Of a stretch of DNA of 64,000 nt, positions 1 through 12,256 are shown piece after piece. Where the stretch lies: the NCBI RefSeq assembly GCF_040712315.1, contig NC_134022.1:2232001-2296000 (forward strand), written 5' to 3'. Below the pieces are notes generated by a model. That model was not told the origin of the DNA and searched no databases. It saw only the letters and a program-made list of their open reading frames with translations. Numbering within the stretch: the stretch's first letter is position 1; the number at the start of each line of letters is the position of its first letter. A program made the position numbers and the translations under genes. The DNA is from Castanea sativa (taxonomy: Eukaryota; Streptophyta; Magnoliopsida; Fagales; Fagaceae).

Positions 1-51
1 GCATGAGACATTTAAATAGAGGTCATCAAATAATTCTTCTTAGCCAAATTA

Positions 52-53
<2 letters not shown>

Positions 54-119
<66 letters not shown>
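54..119. repeat. (TA)n microsatellite
   Basis: An almost uninterrupted run of TA dinucleotides with one TTTA break. The open reading frame that crosses it on the minus strand is produced by the repeat and is not a gene. Confidence 0.95.
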
Positions 120-124
<5 letters not shown>

Positions 125-827
125 GGCTGTTACATCCAAATTGTAGCAATTGAGTACTTGACTACTTGGGTTCTCGTTGAACATGGAAGAGATAAGCCGA
201 AAATTAGAATGCAAAATTTTTATGTGAATCATAATATGAAATGGCATATACCTATGCTCCATGAAATCCAACCCTCTGTGTAGCTTCTACCAACCTATAA
301 AAATAGCAATGATACAAAAATTTACAATCCAAATCCAATACCAAGGAATATTCAATTAAGAACTTCTTTTGATATTTTTTATGAAAAATAAATATAAAAA
401 AAAAATAAAAAGAGAGAAAGTTACCTTAATAGAGATATGAAGAGTACATGCTTATGCAAATCTGCTATAGTACCCAAACTTTAAAATTAGTATTCAGATT
501 CTTTTTTTGTTTTTTATTTTTGAATTTAATTTTGTAAATATTTAGAATATAGATACTTGGATGAGTTTAAAATTATTCACTACTAAAATTTAATTGATCT
601 AATGCTCTACATTAACTCATCAAGAATATATCCTACTCACTTAAAGTACCCCAACTTACTTGATTTGGTATTAAGTTTGTTTGGTCATGAAAATCCAACA
701 AACAATAAATAAATAAACATGAAATTTTTGGTGTTCCAATGAGTCAAAGAATGAGAAAAGAAGGTAGCTGTGAAAGTAGACATTGGTGGTGATTGTTGGA
801 CAAGGCTTGAAATTGCTTCGTTTCATA
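120..827. other. Intergenic, no gene seen
   Basis: AT-rich unique-looking sequence with short A and T runs. I see no coding signal, RNA gene or element ends here. Confidence 0.5.
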
Positions 828-1386
828 TAAGGGTGGCAAAATCTGACACGACCCGCGAACCCGACACAATTAATCCGTTTATAAAATGGTCATGGGTTGA
901 GGCTAAACGGGTTTGGGTCATATTCAGGTTGACACGGCTAACCCGTTTAATAAACGAGTCATGTTCGTGTTCAACATGCGAACCCGTCTAACCCGTTTGA
1001 CCCGTTTAGCTTATAAAGTTATTATTTATTTTGATATTATTGCTTCATTAATGGTTTGTTTTATATGTTTATTACTATATTTATAGTTATAATTGTATTT
1101 TAATTTTAGATATATGGGAAATGATAAAAATTATATAGGTTAGGTATGACCTATTAATCAAATAGATTTTTAAATGAGTCATTTGTATTGACCTTTACAT
1201 GGCTTGTTAATTAAACGAGTTAAACGTGTCAGGTTAGGTCAACCTGTTTAATAAACAGGCCGTGTTCAAGTTGAGGATGCTTGACACGTTTCCTAAACAA
1301 GTCAGGTTCGGGTCAACCTATATAGCTAAATACTCATGTCTCAACAAGACACGAACCCGATCTGCGAACATGAATTGCCACCTTTA
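828..1386. mobile_element. Non-autonomous hAT-like DNA transposon with 8-bp TSD
   Basis: The ends form a terminal inverted repeat: TAAGGGTGGCAA at the left and, read on the other strand, TAAAGGTGGCAA at the right. Both are followed by related cgaacccgac-type sequence. The element is flanked by a perfect 8-bp direct repeat GTTTCATA (820-827 and 1387-1394). An 8-bp target duplication is typical of the hAT superfamily. The interior is built from many ACCCGTTTAA/GGGTCA-like motifs and has no transposase, so it would need a transposase from elsewhere. A related decayed stretch (cgaacccaacacac) lies near 60.17 kb. Confidence 0.8.
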
Positions 1387-1577
1387 GTTTCATAGTGTCA
1401 GCATTGAACTCAAGGATCCAAAAATCACAAACACAATCAAAACTAATTAAAATGCAAAATTGGACTTCGAAATCAGAACCCCACAAATAAAAAAAAGCTA
1501 TGAACTGCAACCTCAAAAAATAGAGAAGTATGAGTGAATAATAGTTATGTGATGAACAAAAGCATAATTAGAGATTA

Positions 1578-1904
1578 GCTTCTGAGCACGCGCTCACGTG
1601 CGTGCTTAGAGGTTCTTCTATGTTTTTGGTAAAAATTAATAATTTGCATCCATTATAAATTGGGTTACTATATTTTTCAATCACAAAAATACTTAGGGGT
1701 GTGATGAGTGTTATACGTTTGCACCAAATATTCAAATTATTAACCTTTTTCCACGCATAATACTCATTACACCCCTATGTATTTTTGTGATTGAAAAATA
1801 TAGTAACCCAATTTACAATGGATTCAAATTATTAATTTTTTCCAAAAAAAAAAAAAAAAAGTAGAAGAGCCTTTGAGCACACATGTGAATGCGTGCTCAG
1901 AGGC
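1578..1904. mobile_element. Foldback MITE with ~140-bp arms
   Basis: The left arm (1578 to ~1715) and the right arm (~1760 to 1904) are near-perfect inverse copies and should fold into one long hairpin. The ends read GCTTCTGAGCACGC and, from the other side, GCCTCTGAGCACGC. A TA dinucleotide flanks both ends (1576-1577, 1905-1906), consistent with a TA target as in Tc1/Mariner-like elements. Each end also holds its own small palindrome (gagcacgcgctcacgtgcgt). The right arm carries a 17-bp A run. No coding capacity. Confidence 0.8.
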
Positions 1905-1906
1905 TA

Positions 1907-2996
1907 GTATTGTTAAAAATTATGCGGGTTATGGTGGAGAAGTTGGTGGAGCACTATTTTTATCGCCCATTCTAATTGCTTTCTAGCAGTATTTACCATA
2001 AATCTATGAGCTGAAATACAAAATGTGTTACTTTTGTGTTATTAATAGACACTTTAAAACGTACACAACAATGATAGGTACAATACATATGAAGTGTATA
2101 CTTGTGGAAGGAATATTTGAATTTACCTTGTGATGATATTGCATAGCTCTATGTATGGAGAAATTGTAAGATCCTCATGGTAGACTAGGACAAGTGACGT
2201 GATTCACCATTTCACTAAAAGACTCACACCTGTTTAAGATTGATGAGTTAGAAAATTTTTTAAAACAAAAATTGATTACTAACTCAACAATTTTAAACAA
2301 GTGGCAGTTTTTTAGTAGAATAGTGGACAAATGACGTGGTCCATTAGAGAGCTGTATAATTTCTTCTATGTATGTGAAATTGTCTATTTCTTGGGACTTG
2401 AAGAACTGTCATTTAATTACCATTTAAAATAAATAAATAAATAAAAACTATCTACTTAAGATGAGGAGTTTACATTTATGTAAATTTGGACTTTGAGATA
2501 ATTCACAAAATCTCTCTACAAATGGGTTATGCATGTCTAACAACCCAGTTTTGAAAATAAAGAAAAAAAGAATATTTGTGCCATCAATGTAAACTTAATT
2601 AAAAATATATCATTATGAACCAAATCATGGGGTCCATACACACACATACATATAATGCACAAATACACCCATATATACATGTTCATAGCATCATATAAAG
2701 CCATTTTCCTTCATCCAATAGACAACAGTGTCAAACCCGACATATCAAAGAATTTTGGAACTTTTTCATAAGACCCAATATTTTATTTTAATCCTTATAT
2801 ACATTAGCATATGTTACATCTTCGTTCCCAAAGTTGTACATATAACGAAAACAAAAATAAAAGAAGAAACACCGGTATTAAGAATACTTACCAAAATAAA
2901 AATGGTATTAAAAATAGGAAATGGACAAAGCAGAAGTTTGCAAATATCCATATTCTAACCTGAAATATGATTACAGAAAGCCAAAGAGTTCTCAGA
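1907..2996. other. Intergenic, no gene seen
   Basis: AT-rich sequence. Short open frames here have no recognisable motif. Confidence 0.5.
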
Positions 2997-3089
2997 GTGT
3001 GCAATCTTTTTTTTTTTTTTTTTTTTTTTTTTTGAGAAATGAATACTTGCTGTTTTTATTAATCAAGAATTGGGACAATCATCCAAAAC

Positions 3090-6000
3090 AAAAGAGATAA
3101 TATCCGGTGGAACACACTCCAACCAGATTTGAGAAGAAAAAGATTGTCTCGCTCGTTGAGCTAAGGCATGTGCAACTGCATTGCCTTGCCGACCTACATG
3201 AGCAAAAGAAATACTCTGAAATGAGTTTGATTGAGATATGATATATGAGATGCCCTCCCCTTGAATTTTTCATTCCTGATCCCTTTAATGAGTTGACAAC
3301 AGATTCAGAATCACCTTCGCAAACAAACTGAGCATGACTTGATTCTGCAGTAAAAGTGACAGCTCCCCGGGCAGCAAAAAGCTCCAGGATTTCCACTGTT
3401 GGAGGGGATTCACAATCTGCTCGGATAGGGCAGCCAACACCTGACCCTCACTATTCCGAATTACCACACCTATTCCCGCTTTGTCAGACTCTCCGTACAT
3501 TGCTCCATCATGATTTGTCTTCAGCAAGCCCGCTACAGGAGGTAGCCACTTGTGAGGAACAACCCATCGTCTGTGGGAAGGAGGATTTTCCAGCCCCTGA
3601 ATTCGCTGAGGTAGTTCTTTGCAAAACCAGCAATATTGCGAAGGGGCAGGGGGTTTTCTTGGAGGCGAGATTTATTTCTCTGATACCAAAGTGACCAAGC
3701 CGTCGCTGCAAACAAGGATAGTAAGGCAGGTTTGGATCAGATTTTTTGTATACATCCGAGAAAGAATCAGAAGTTGCTGAGCTCCTATCCACCCAGTCGA
3801 AATCAGTTTCCCAGACCACTTTGATGCAGGCACAACTCCACAAAGCATGCACAACAGTCTCCGATTCTCCAGAGCAGCGAGGACAAACCGATTCTTGAAG
3901 AATTTTTCGCTTCAGTAGATTTTCTTTTGTAGGCAGTGAATTAGTGCATGCCTTCCAAAGAAGATGCTTGATCTTGCCTGGGACTTTCAACTTCCAGATG
4001 CTTTTCCAAAAACCCCTCTGTGATTCTGAGACTTGTGGTCGATTTGTGTCAAGAGTATGAAGCTCACAGAGAAGTTTATAACCTGACTTCACTGAGTAGT
4101 TGCCCGATTTTTCTAATCTCCAAACTAAGGCATCGGGCTGTGGGGTGGAACACAGAGGCAAAGACTTGATAAGTTTTGCTTCAGGTGGATAAAAACAAAA
4201 ATCGATTAGATTGATGTTCCACCAACCCATTGCAGAATTTATCAGAGAATCCACAGTGGAATCCAGTGCTAGGTGCAAAGCTGGAGAGCAGATTCTGCCT
4301 TCAGGACTTGGCAGCCAAGCATCTTCATATATCCGGACAGATTCACCGCTACCAATTCTCCAGATGGCTCCTTTTTCAATTAAATCCCTGGACCATAGTC
4401 TTCCATGAGAAAGAGCCGGTAGAAGGTTTAGCTTCAAAAATTGAGCTATTTGGAAAATACTTTCGCCTTAAAAATTCTATAAAATAGAGACTCCTTGTCA
4501 ATCTCCACAACTATTTAGCCAACATTGCTTTATTAAATTTGCAAAGATCTTTAAAGCCCAGTCCTCCCTCGCTCTTTGGTTGACATAAGATCTCCCATTT
4601 TGCCCAATGAAATTTTCTCCAATCACCCCTTTGTCCCTACCAAAATTTTCAAATGAGCATCTCAATATCTTGTATCTTGGCAAAGACCAATTGGCAATAA
4701 AAAACAACTCATGGCAAAGGTAGGAATGACTTGGACCACCGCCTTCAAAAGAACTTCTTTACCTGCTTGCGATAATATTTTCTCTTTCCACCCTTGGAGC
4801 TTACCCCACACTCTATCTTTTAAGAAATTCAAGCTTGCCTCTTTTTTTTTCTTCCCACCACTGCCGATAAACCCAAATATCTTTCATACTCCTTTATTTT
4901 GGACACCCCAAGCAAATTTTTTATTTCCTCCTTTGTAGCAATAGAGGAATTATTGCTAAAAAAGAGAGTAGTCTTGTCCGAATTTATTTTTTGTCCCGAC
5001 GCCCGTTCATATTTCCCCAATATCTCCTGAATTTTTTCCACATCCCCCACTCTAGCTCAGCAAAATAAGAGGCTATCATCTAAAAAAAAAAAAAAAAAAA
5101 AAAAAAAGGTGAGAGATCTTTGGGCCATTTCTACAGAGAGAAACACCCTTAATATGTTTACCATCCACTGCATGTTCAATTAATCCATTTAGACCTTCAG
5201 AGCATAATAGAAAAAGATAAGGGGAAAGAGGATCTCCTTGATGAATGCCTCGTGCGAGAATAATATGGCCTTTTGGTTCGCCATTGACTAAAATCGAATA
5301 GGTCATAGATTTTATACACTCCAAAGTCCAGCCTATCCAAGTTAAATGAAAGCCCATCTTCTCCATGATCCTTTGAAGGAATACCCATTCCAAACGATCA
5401 TAAGCTTTGCTCATGTCCAATTTTAAAGCCATATATCCAATTTTCCCCTTTTTTTTCCTCTTCATATGGTGTAAAGTCTTAAAGGCCACCCAGATGTTAT
5501 CAGAGATTCCGAAATAATATGGGGTAAAACTTTCTTCAACCTGTTTGCCAACACTTTAAAGACAAGTTCATATAAGATATTACAAAGGGTAATGGGGCGG
5601 AATTCAGTAACAAATTTGGGACTCCTCACTTTTGGAATAAGAGTAATAAAAGTATGATTCAAACCTGTCTCTATTGAGTTAGAGTTTAGACAAGATAACA
5701 CAGCTTTGACTACATCATTCCCTATACTCACCCAATAATGTTGGAAAAAGATTGGCGGCATTCCATCTGGATCCGGGGCTTTTAATGCGATCATTTGCTT
5801 CAAAGCTATCTCCACTTCATCCTCTGTAAAATTTCTAATTAAACAACAGTTCATGTCTTCGGTCACAACCTGTTTTGTAAATTGAACTACTTCCTCTATT
5901 TCATGCGGATTTGAGGTAGTAAACAATTGTTTTTAATACTCTACAATTATCACCGAAACCTCTTCATCACCCGAGACCAATCTGCCCTATAAGTCTTTGA

Positions 6001-7043
6001 GTTTTGAAATGTTGATTCGTCGGAATCGCTGTGATGCCCGATTATGGAAATAGCTAGAATTTTTGTCACCCGATACCATCCAGTGCACATGGCTTCGTTG
6101 TTGCCACATTTTTTCCTCCAATCTAAGTAACTCGGCCACCTCAGCTTTTAACTGAAGAAAAAACTCTTACTCAACAAAGTGTTAACTACATTGCAAAAAG
6201 ACTTCTTACTCCAAGCTTGCAGCTGGGTTTTACACGTATCCACATTCTGCATAACTCTGGTCATAGGTGGGTCCACGGAGATGGTTTTCCAAGCACTTTT
6301 AACAATGTTGTGGCATCCTTGCTCATCAAGCCACATTTATTCAAAACGCCAGGGGCGTTGGGGCTTTGAATTGATCCCCTCGAGTAGGACCATGATAGGA
6401 CTATGGTCTGAAGAAGCACATACCAGAGTTGTTACACATGTTGCTAGGAACAAGTCAAACCATGCTGCTATGCTCATAGCTCTGTCCAGCCTTTCCCAAA
6501 CCACTCCACCATCTGGATGAGTTTTAAACCATGTAAACTTATTTCCCACAAAATTGATATCAAACAAGCCACACTTGTCTAAGGCTTCTCTGAATTTCTA
6601 CATCTGTCCATAAGGTCATAAACAGCCTCCCAACTTTTCACGTGACTTCAAAAGTTCATTAAAATCACCTCCACCCAGCCACGGTACAGAGAAGCGATTG
6701 TTTAAATCTTGTAACAAATCCCAGGATTCCATATGAAGCTGAGTTTCTGGTACTCCATAAAAACCCTTAAACCACTAAACATTTTCCTTTCCTTTGTTGA
6801 TCAGGACGTGAATATGATTATGAGAGGAAGACATGACTTACAAGTCAAACCACGAGTTAATCTTGAAACCCCATAATGATGACCAAAATGAAGCAAGTCA
6901 CGAATTCCAATTAGCCTAGTATCATCCAGCCATATTTCGACTAAAAACACTACTGTAGGATCTTGTGCCTGACTAAATTACTAAGCTTTTGAACTGTCTG
7001 CAGGTTCTCCAAGCTCTCGACAGTTCCAACAAAGGAGACTCAT
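3090..7043 (-). pseudogene. LINE ORF2 remnant: endonuclease, reverse transcriptase, zf-RVT, RNase H
   Basis: ORF2 probably starts at the ATG at 7041-7043 (MSLLCWNCRELGE, the usual start of the plant LINE APE-type endonuclease). The endonuclease C-terminus is visible at 6337-6567 (GNKFTW, ERLDRAMS, SSDHSP). The reverse transcriptase covers about 5926-4829, with KAPDPDGMP, FITLIPKV, LDMSKAYDRLEW and RGIHQGDPLSPYLFLL. The catalytic F-A-D-D site is disrupted by a homopolymer (5082-5107). zf-RVT lies in 4437-3700 (FWKSIWKLKVPGKIKHLLWK, CPRCSGESETVVHALWSC). An RVT_3-type RNase H lies in 3527-3280 (HDGAMYGESDKAGIGVVIR, then CEGDSESVVNSL in another frame). Many frameshifts and stops separate these blocks. 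Confidence 0.85.
5082..5107. repeat. 26-bp A/T homopolymer inside the LINE RT catalytic site
   Basis: On the coding (minus) strand a T run of about 26 nt follows codons for ISHL and precedes GATGATAGCCTC, where an F-A-D-D-S-L motif is expected. The run encodes extra phenylalanines and puts the DD codons out of frame. Confidence 0.85.
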
Positions 7044-7099
7044 TGTTTTTGGCAGGGCTGGGAACCAGTCGCTGCCAATACAAAATCAATATCCTGATC

Positions 7100-8465
7100 A
7101 TCATGACAAACCAATTTTTTCTTCTTTGGTAACCCACAATGATCTTCCCGTGTTAGAGCTTCGTTTGTTTCCTGTATGTACTTCAATCTTATCTGAACTC
7201 CCATGCCCAGAACGTGATAGGCGAACCCACTTTGGACCAGCTAGAGGCGTGACCTGGCTTGTAGGCCCTTGCAGATTTGAATTGTCACTTAAAGGAGTTT
7301 CAAAACGATCCCCCGAAGATTTGACTCCTTACTGTCAAGGGAACTTTGTACCTAATTTATGGGATTTTTACGTAAGGAGAGCCAAACTCCTAATTTTGGA
7401 AGACCTTTGTTTCCTTCACAATTCCCTCCATGCCGTCAAACTTACGTATCTCTTTATCAATTTCCTCCAACTGGCATTCGAAATTCCCTTTTTTAGATTG
7501 TTGACCCTCAAAACCCGAAGGAAAATCCTCATTTTCCCTGAGAACTTCAACCAAAATAGGATTAGTATTAACTGGGGGCGAGTTTTTAGGATATACCTTA
7601 TGTGAAGTAGTCCTCTGAGATTCTGAATTTGGCGGTGGTGGTCGTGGTGGTGGTTGGGCGGCGTCACTGCTAGCAGGGTGTTTGCTTCCACTCCCCTTTC
7701 TTTTTTCATAGAACCCTGGAACAACCACTGCGGATTTTTTCGCAAGATTAAAGATTGGTGCACGCATCCATGGGCCGTATTGGCGAGATTCCAAGGTTAG
7801 AGTGCCTTCGCTGTCGAACCACAATTCACATTCCTTGTCACTGTGTGTTAAACATCCACACCAATAGCAAATGTTTGTCAACCTCTCAAACTTGAATGAT
7901 ACCCGGCCAACCTCACCATCGTCCAAGGTAATCTTTTGACCTTGACTGAGAGGTTTTGAAATATCCATAAGGACACTGCTCTCATAAAATCTCCCCCCTC
8001 CATCTCTGCATAGTCCGAGGGACAAACTTCTCCTATCCCTAAACATATTCCTTCCGTCACCTCTCTATTCATGAAGCATATGGGGATATCACAGACCTGG
8101 ACCCAAAAAGGAACCATGTTGAAACATACCTCACGCATATGCATACCACGTTCATAGTGTTGTATAGCGACTAAATGTTTATCGAAACTCCATGGTTGGC
8201 TTGAAATAACTCTATTGGCTTCGAGTTTGTTATAAAAAATGAACAGAACAATGTGGTTTCCTATATCCTTGACCTTGAAGCCGTTTCGAGAACGCCAAAG
8301 TTGCTTAAAGTTTCTTGTAATAGCATCAGTGTTAAGCATCCTCCTCATGAAGAATTTTGCAGCCAAAATGAACTCATTAGACCCCATCTCATTCCTCAGC
8401 CTGAAACTATCACCCTCTTGTCCTGACAGGGATAAACGGCTCCATCCCTTTGTTATCTCTTCCAT
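7100..8465 (-). pseudogene. LINE ORF1: DUF4283-like plus CCHC zinc knuckle, frameshifted
   Basis: ORF1 is the nucleic-acid-binding protein of plant L1 elements. I place the start at the ATG at 8463-8465 (MEEITKGWSRLSL), because this start suits plant L1 ORF1 and the upstream extension looks like 5' UTR. The first part resembles DUF4283 (NHIVLFIFYNKLEANRV, QPWSFDKHLVAIQHY). The frame changes near 7.9-8.05 kb and continues with a zinc knuckle CYWCGCLTHSDKEC (C-x2-C-x4-H-x4-C). A proline-rich and basic tail follows. The frameshift makes it non-functional as it stands. Confidence 0.8.
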
Positions 8466-8663
8466 TTGAAGGAGGCTCAAAGAACAAAGTGTTTCCCAAA
8501 TCCCCAACAAGAAAAACCCACAAGCCTTGCACGAAAACAAAGTTCGAGTAAGGGACAAACTAGCCTCTACAAAGAAGGGACAGAAAATTCTACGACTTAG
8601 GAGAAGCAAGGAAAAAAACCTTGCTTTCACTAGCGACAGAGAAACCTTCAGTGTGTGCAATCT

Positions 8664-10080
8664 AACTATCAAAAAACAGACTCTTAGAGAGGTAATGGTT
8701 CCAATGGGTAAGGTACAAAGACACAAATAGAGGGCTACGAATTAGTCTTTTTTTTTTTTTTTGATAGGGCGAATTAGTCTATTTAATAAGAAATATATTT
8801 TTTTGTTGTTTTTTTTTACAAACACGTAAACCATTCGAATTTTTATATAACTCTTTTTTTTTTAGAATCTAATCTATAATAACTATGTGAGCAGGTTTAC
8901 TATACACTCTTCTGTGCTTTGGTTGACCATAAATCATTCCAAACGTATTCCACTTTCTTTGTTGCACTTTGGGCTTTTCTTCCCTTCTCTAGATTGATAC
9001 CACTCCTGATAGAATGAGTATCTTGAATAGGGAATACATTTAAAGGATTGGTGCACTGAACATCAAACACATCACCCTTATCTTTCAAACCCAACTTTTT
9101 ACTTAAATCTTAAATAAACTTGAACCAATATTTGGCCTCAATTCTTAAATCTAAAATAAACTTGCAGATACAGTTAATATATTTATTTTTTAGAGCTCTT
9201 CCATTTTTTTTCCCAAAGTATAATACTTTCAATTCAACATATTTGTTTTTTAGAGCTTCAAAAGGACTAAGAAATTGTAACAAAGAGAGAAGATGTTAAC
9301 AATAAAAAGTAAATCTCAACAAATGCTTGCTAATAATCAGATAGAAACAACCCAGTTTTGCAAAATTTTCACATCAAGATTTTAAATAGAGAAGCAATTC
9401 GTCAACTACACACTTTATCACAAAGAAAGGGAGGGAGTGCAAATATTTATACAAACCGGCTAAGAAACGCATCAAAATCTTAAAGTAAATACCTAAACAT
9501 CGATAATTTAATTTTCTCACCTCTATTACTTAGATTCTGTAACAAATTACACTGGGGTAATTCACCGAAAACTTACCTCTTTTTTTGTCTTCACATAAGC
9601 AAAGAATTTTAGTTTTGAATTTTGATTGATATACTGTAATCGTCTTTTATAGTAGAAAATGGTAGCTTGGTTGGATAATGTTTTGGGAGTTATTGTCTTT
9701 TTTTTTTTTTTTTGAATTTTGAAATATAAAAAAATTGTTATAAAAAAGAGTGGTAACTGTTTATTAAAACGTGGATGAGAAACTAATTGTAATTTGGATA
9801 ATTCAAGGGAAAAAATGGAAGTGGGATAACCGGATAAGGGGATTGAGGGAGAAAACTAAGACATTGATTTAGATGGCTATAAAAAAATAATAATAATAAT
9901 AATAAAGAAAAATTGTGACGGCTATAAAAAAAAATGTGGATTAAGGAAAGAAACTATCTTTTTAAAAATTTCAAGTAACGTGTTTTGATAGGAGTGATTA
10001 TAGTAGTTTTTTTTTTTTTTTTTTTGTTGAGAATTAGGGATTATAGTAGATTTGAATACCTATTTTGTAGGAAATGTTTT
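8664..10080. other. Intergenic, no gene seen
   Basis: AT-rich, with several T runs (near 8748, 9698, 10010) and a TAA run near 9890. A minus-strand frame at 8900-9094 is open but I recognise no domain in it. Confidence 0.5.
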
Positions 10081-10083
10081 AGG

Positions 10084-10440
10084 TCCTATTTTGCAGAAGT
10101 GTTTTAGGTGGGAGTTAAAGAAGCATTTTTACCAAATTTTACTCCTACTTAAACATAGATTGTAGGGGTATTTTAGAACACACAAAAAATCCGGTCCAAA
10201 TAAGAGAAGCCCTTTAAATAATAGTATAGAAGAAGAAGCAATTTGAGTTTGAACACCAACGTGAGTGCATTGGAGTGTGATCCTATTTTGTAGATAGTAT
10301 TTTACGTGGGAGGTGAAGAAGCATTTTTACCAAATTTTTCCCCTACTTAAACGTAGGTTGTAGGGGTATTTTGGAACCAAAAAAATATTCAATCCAAACC
10401 AGAAAAATCCCTTAAATAGTAGTATAGATAAGGAGAGAGA
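10084..10440. repeat. Two tandem copies of a ~197-bp unit
   Basis: The stretch starting tcctattttgcagaagtg (10084) returns from about 10281 as tcctattttgtagatagta. Both continue through gaagcatttttaccaaattt and gtaggggtattttrgaac to an ending on cccttaaatartagtataga. The copies differ by scattered substitutions, so the duplication is not recent. Confidence 0.75.
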
Positions 10441-10489
10441 GAGACACAGAGAGAGAGGAAAAACAAAAATGGCTAGGTTTTTTTTTAGG

Positions 10490-10730
10490 TAAATTACAAA
10501 TTTGATCCCTAACCTTTACATTGAATGTCAATTTCCCTAATATTTTTCCCTAACCTTTTGGTTTTGTGTCAAAATGGTTCTTGTCATTAAGTAATGGATA
10601 GAAGATGTTGACATAGCTAATGGTGATAATAATAAATTAATTTTCATGCCACTAGGCATCCACGTAGATAGCCATGTGGCCTAAATTAAAAATAATTTAA
10701 ATAAATAAAAACTCAAGTATATTAAAATAA
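10490..10730. other. Decayed repeat-like spacer
   Basis: The sequence starts aggtaaattacaaatttgat and contains cacgtagatagccatgtggc. I take it for a decayed dispersed repeat from its style; no ends or duplications are visible. Confidence 0.3.
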
Positions 10731-11232
10731 AACTTTCTCGTAACTCAGTAATAAAACCTGATGATGCAAAGAAAATTAGTAGGCTGGATGCTTCGGATTT
10801 GAAGGGCCTACTTGTTGTCTTGATAGCCTGAAAAAGAAAGAACAATGATCAAAGGTGACTGAGGTTGCCGGCCAAGAACCCTCCGATGGCAAAGTTAGTT
10901 TTCTCTTTATAATTTTGGAGTTTCAACTTTTCAGGAAATGTCAAAACCTACCTTTGTTTGGTCTGAATGAGCGTTTATATAGTGTCCTAGAAACAATTAT
11001 TAAATTTGTAACCTCTTCTAGATTTGAGGAGGTGTGAAGGTTCAGGGATAACTTCTATAACTGTTTAGGAGTTACATTTTTCTCACATAACGATTACTAG
11101 AAGTTATGCATGTGATAAGGAGTTGTAGTATACACTCAGGAATTTTCCTAAATGTCAAGGGCTTGTCTAAGGGTCCTCTTGTTGAGCGCACCTCACTTCC
11201 ATGGAAGGTCGTTCCTATATGGACGACCTTCT

Positions 11233-12256
11233 TCAGGATGAGGTTGATGGCTCTCTTGGACGAGACGGTGTGGTTTTGTCAAACTTGACCATGTGAAGCT
11301 CATCCAAGCATCTAACTGCAAAGATTTTCTCCAGAAAACTGAACTGCTCGATGGTAACTTGTGGACGGTCAGGAGCTGCAAAAAAGACGGTTAGGACAAC
11401 CAAACAAAAGTAGTAGGAAAAAACCTAATAAGGATGGACACATACCAGACGGGGGCATTATACCCCATGTCGTATCAACAGGCATATACTCATGATCATC
11501 TGGACGACCCATCCAGTTGTCCCCACGAAGGAAAAAGTAACAACCCTTCCAGTTCCTATTAGAGTTCGGGATCTCGCACACTAGCCTAAGTACCAGACTT
11601 CGTGGGAGAAAACTATACATCCCCCTAGATTGGGCAATCTCAAAAGGATGGTAACAATGGAAAAATTCTTCCACTGTCAACCATCTCGCCCCATTGGACA
11701 TTACCCCGTATAAGACTTCTACACCCAAGAAAACCCTCCAGGCGTTCGGAGAAATCTGGGAGACGGACAATCCCAGATATTGGAGAAGACGACGGTGAAG
11801 AGCACTTAACGGAAAGAAAAGCCCAGCTTTCAGCATCTGCTCATATACCCCGACGTCTTCAAGACCCCTATAATAGCACTTCTCTGACTTAAAGGGTAGA
11901 CGGATAGATATGTTGTCGGGTATTTGGTACTTCTCCCTAAGTGTGTTGAAGTGCAATGGTTTGATAGTGGAGACGAAGTCATTCACCGTCCACAAGGGAA
12001 GTATGATGAATTTCCTAAACCCATCAGGACCTATGACGGATTGGATGGGAGGATCTACGCCGTCTAGGTCATCATTTGAGTCATACTCTGACCCGTCCTC
12101 ATCCTGCACCTCATCCTCCATATTGGAAGGTGAGTTGGCTGACGGTACGCTCTCCTCGCTAAAGGTGCCGGGGTCTGCTTAACCTGACGAAAACACCTCA
12201 TTGTAGCCCACTCCATTGCGGACAAACGATTGACCATTTGATGCCTCACTAGACAT
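11233..12256 (-). pseudogene. Antisense accessory gene, two coding exons, one nonsense codon
   Basis: Exon 1 runs from the ATG at 12254-12256 to 11446, with donor GTATGT. Exon 2 runs from 11375 (acceptor cttttttgcag) to a TGA at 11233-11235. The 70-bp intron joins in phase 1 and the frame stays open across it. The protein resembles the plant 'putative gypsy type transposon' domain family (Transposase_28-like): YQIPDNISIRLPFK, LGLSVSQISPNAWRVFLG, MPVDTTWGIMPPSG. An acidic stretch (DEDGSEYDSNDDLDG) precedes it. An in-frame TAA near 12181 breaks the N-terminal part. A likely 5' UTR intron (12262-12369, GTGAGT...TTTGTAG) lies just upstream. The function of this protein is unknown. Exon 2 ends early compared with the homologue at 37-39.7 kb. 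Confidence 0.65.

Larger units (their letters stand above)
3007..8652 (-). mobile_element. Near full-length LINE (L1-type non-LTR retrotransposon), minus strand
   Basis: The element runs on the minus strand from about 8652 (5' end) to an A tail seen as a T run at 3007-3033. It has the plant L1 order: a 5' UTR of ~190 bp, ORF1 with a DUF4283-like domain and a CCHC knuckle, then ORF2 with endonuclease, reverse transcriptase, zf-RVT and RNase H. An 11-bp sequence GTGTGCAATCT occurs at both outer edges (2997-3007 and 8653-8663) and is best read as the target-site duplication, so this copy is probably not 5'-truncated. The reading frames are broken by many frameshifts and stops, so it is inactive. 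Confidence 0.85.

Noticed and set aside
26..271. 81-codon frame with Tyr-Ile repeats
   Set aside because: It is a (TA)n microsatellite read as protein.
7126..7605. 159-codon plus-strand frame
   Set aside because: It is the shadow of LINE ORF1/ORF2 spacer coding on the minus strand and has no domain of its own.
8900..9094. 64-codon minus-strand frame with plausible amino-acid composition
   Set aside because: No recognised motif, no clear exon borders and no neighbouring exons, so not called as a gene.
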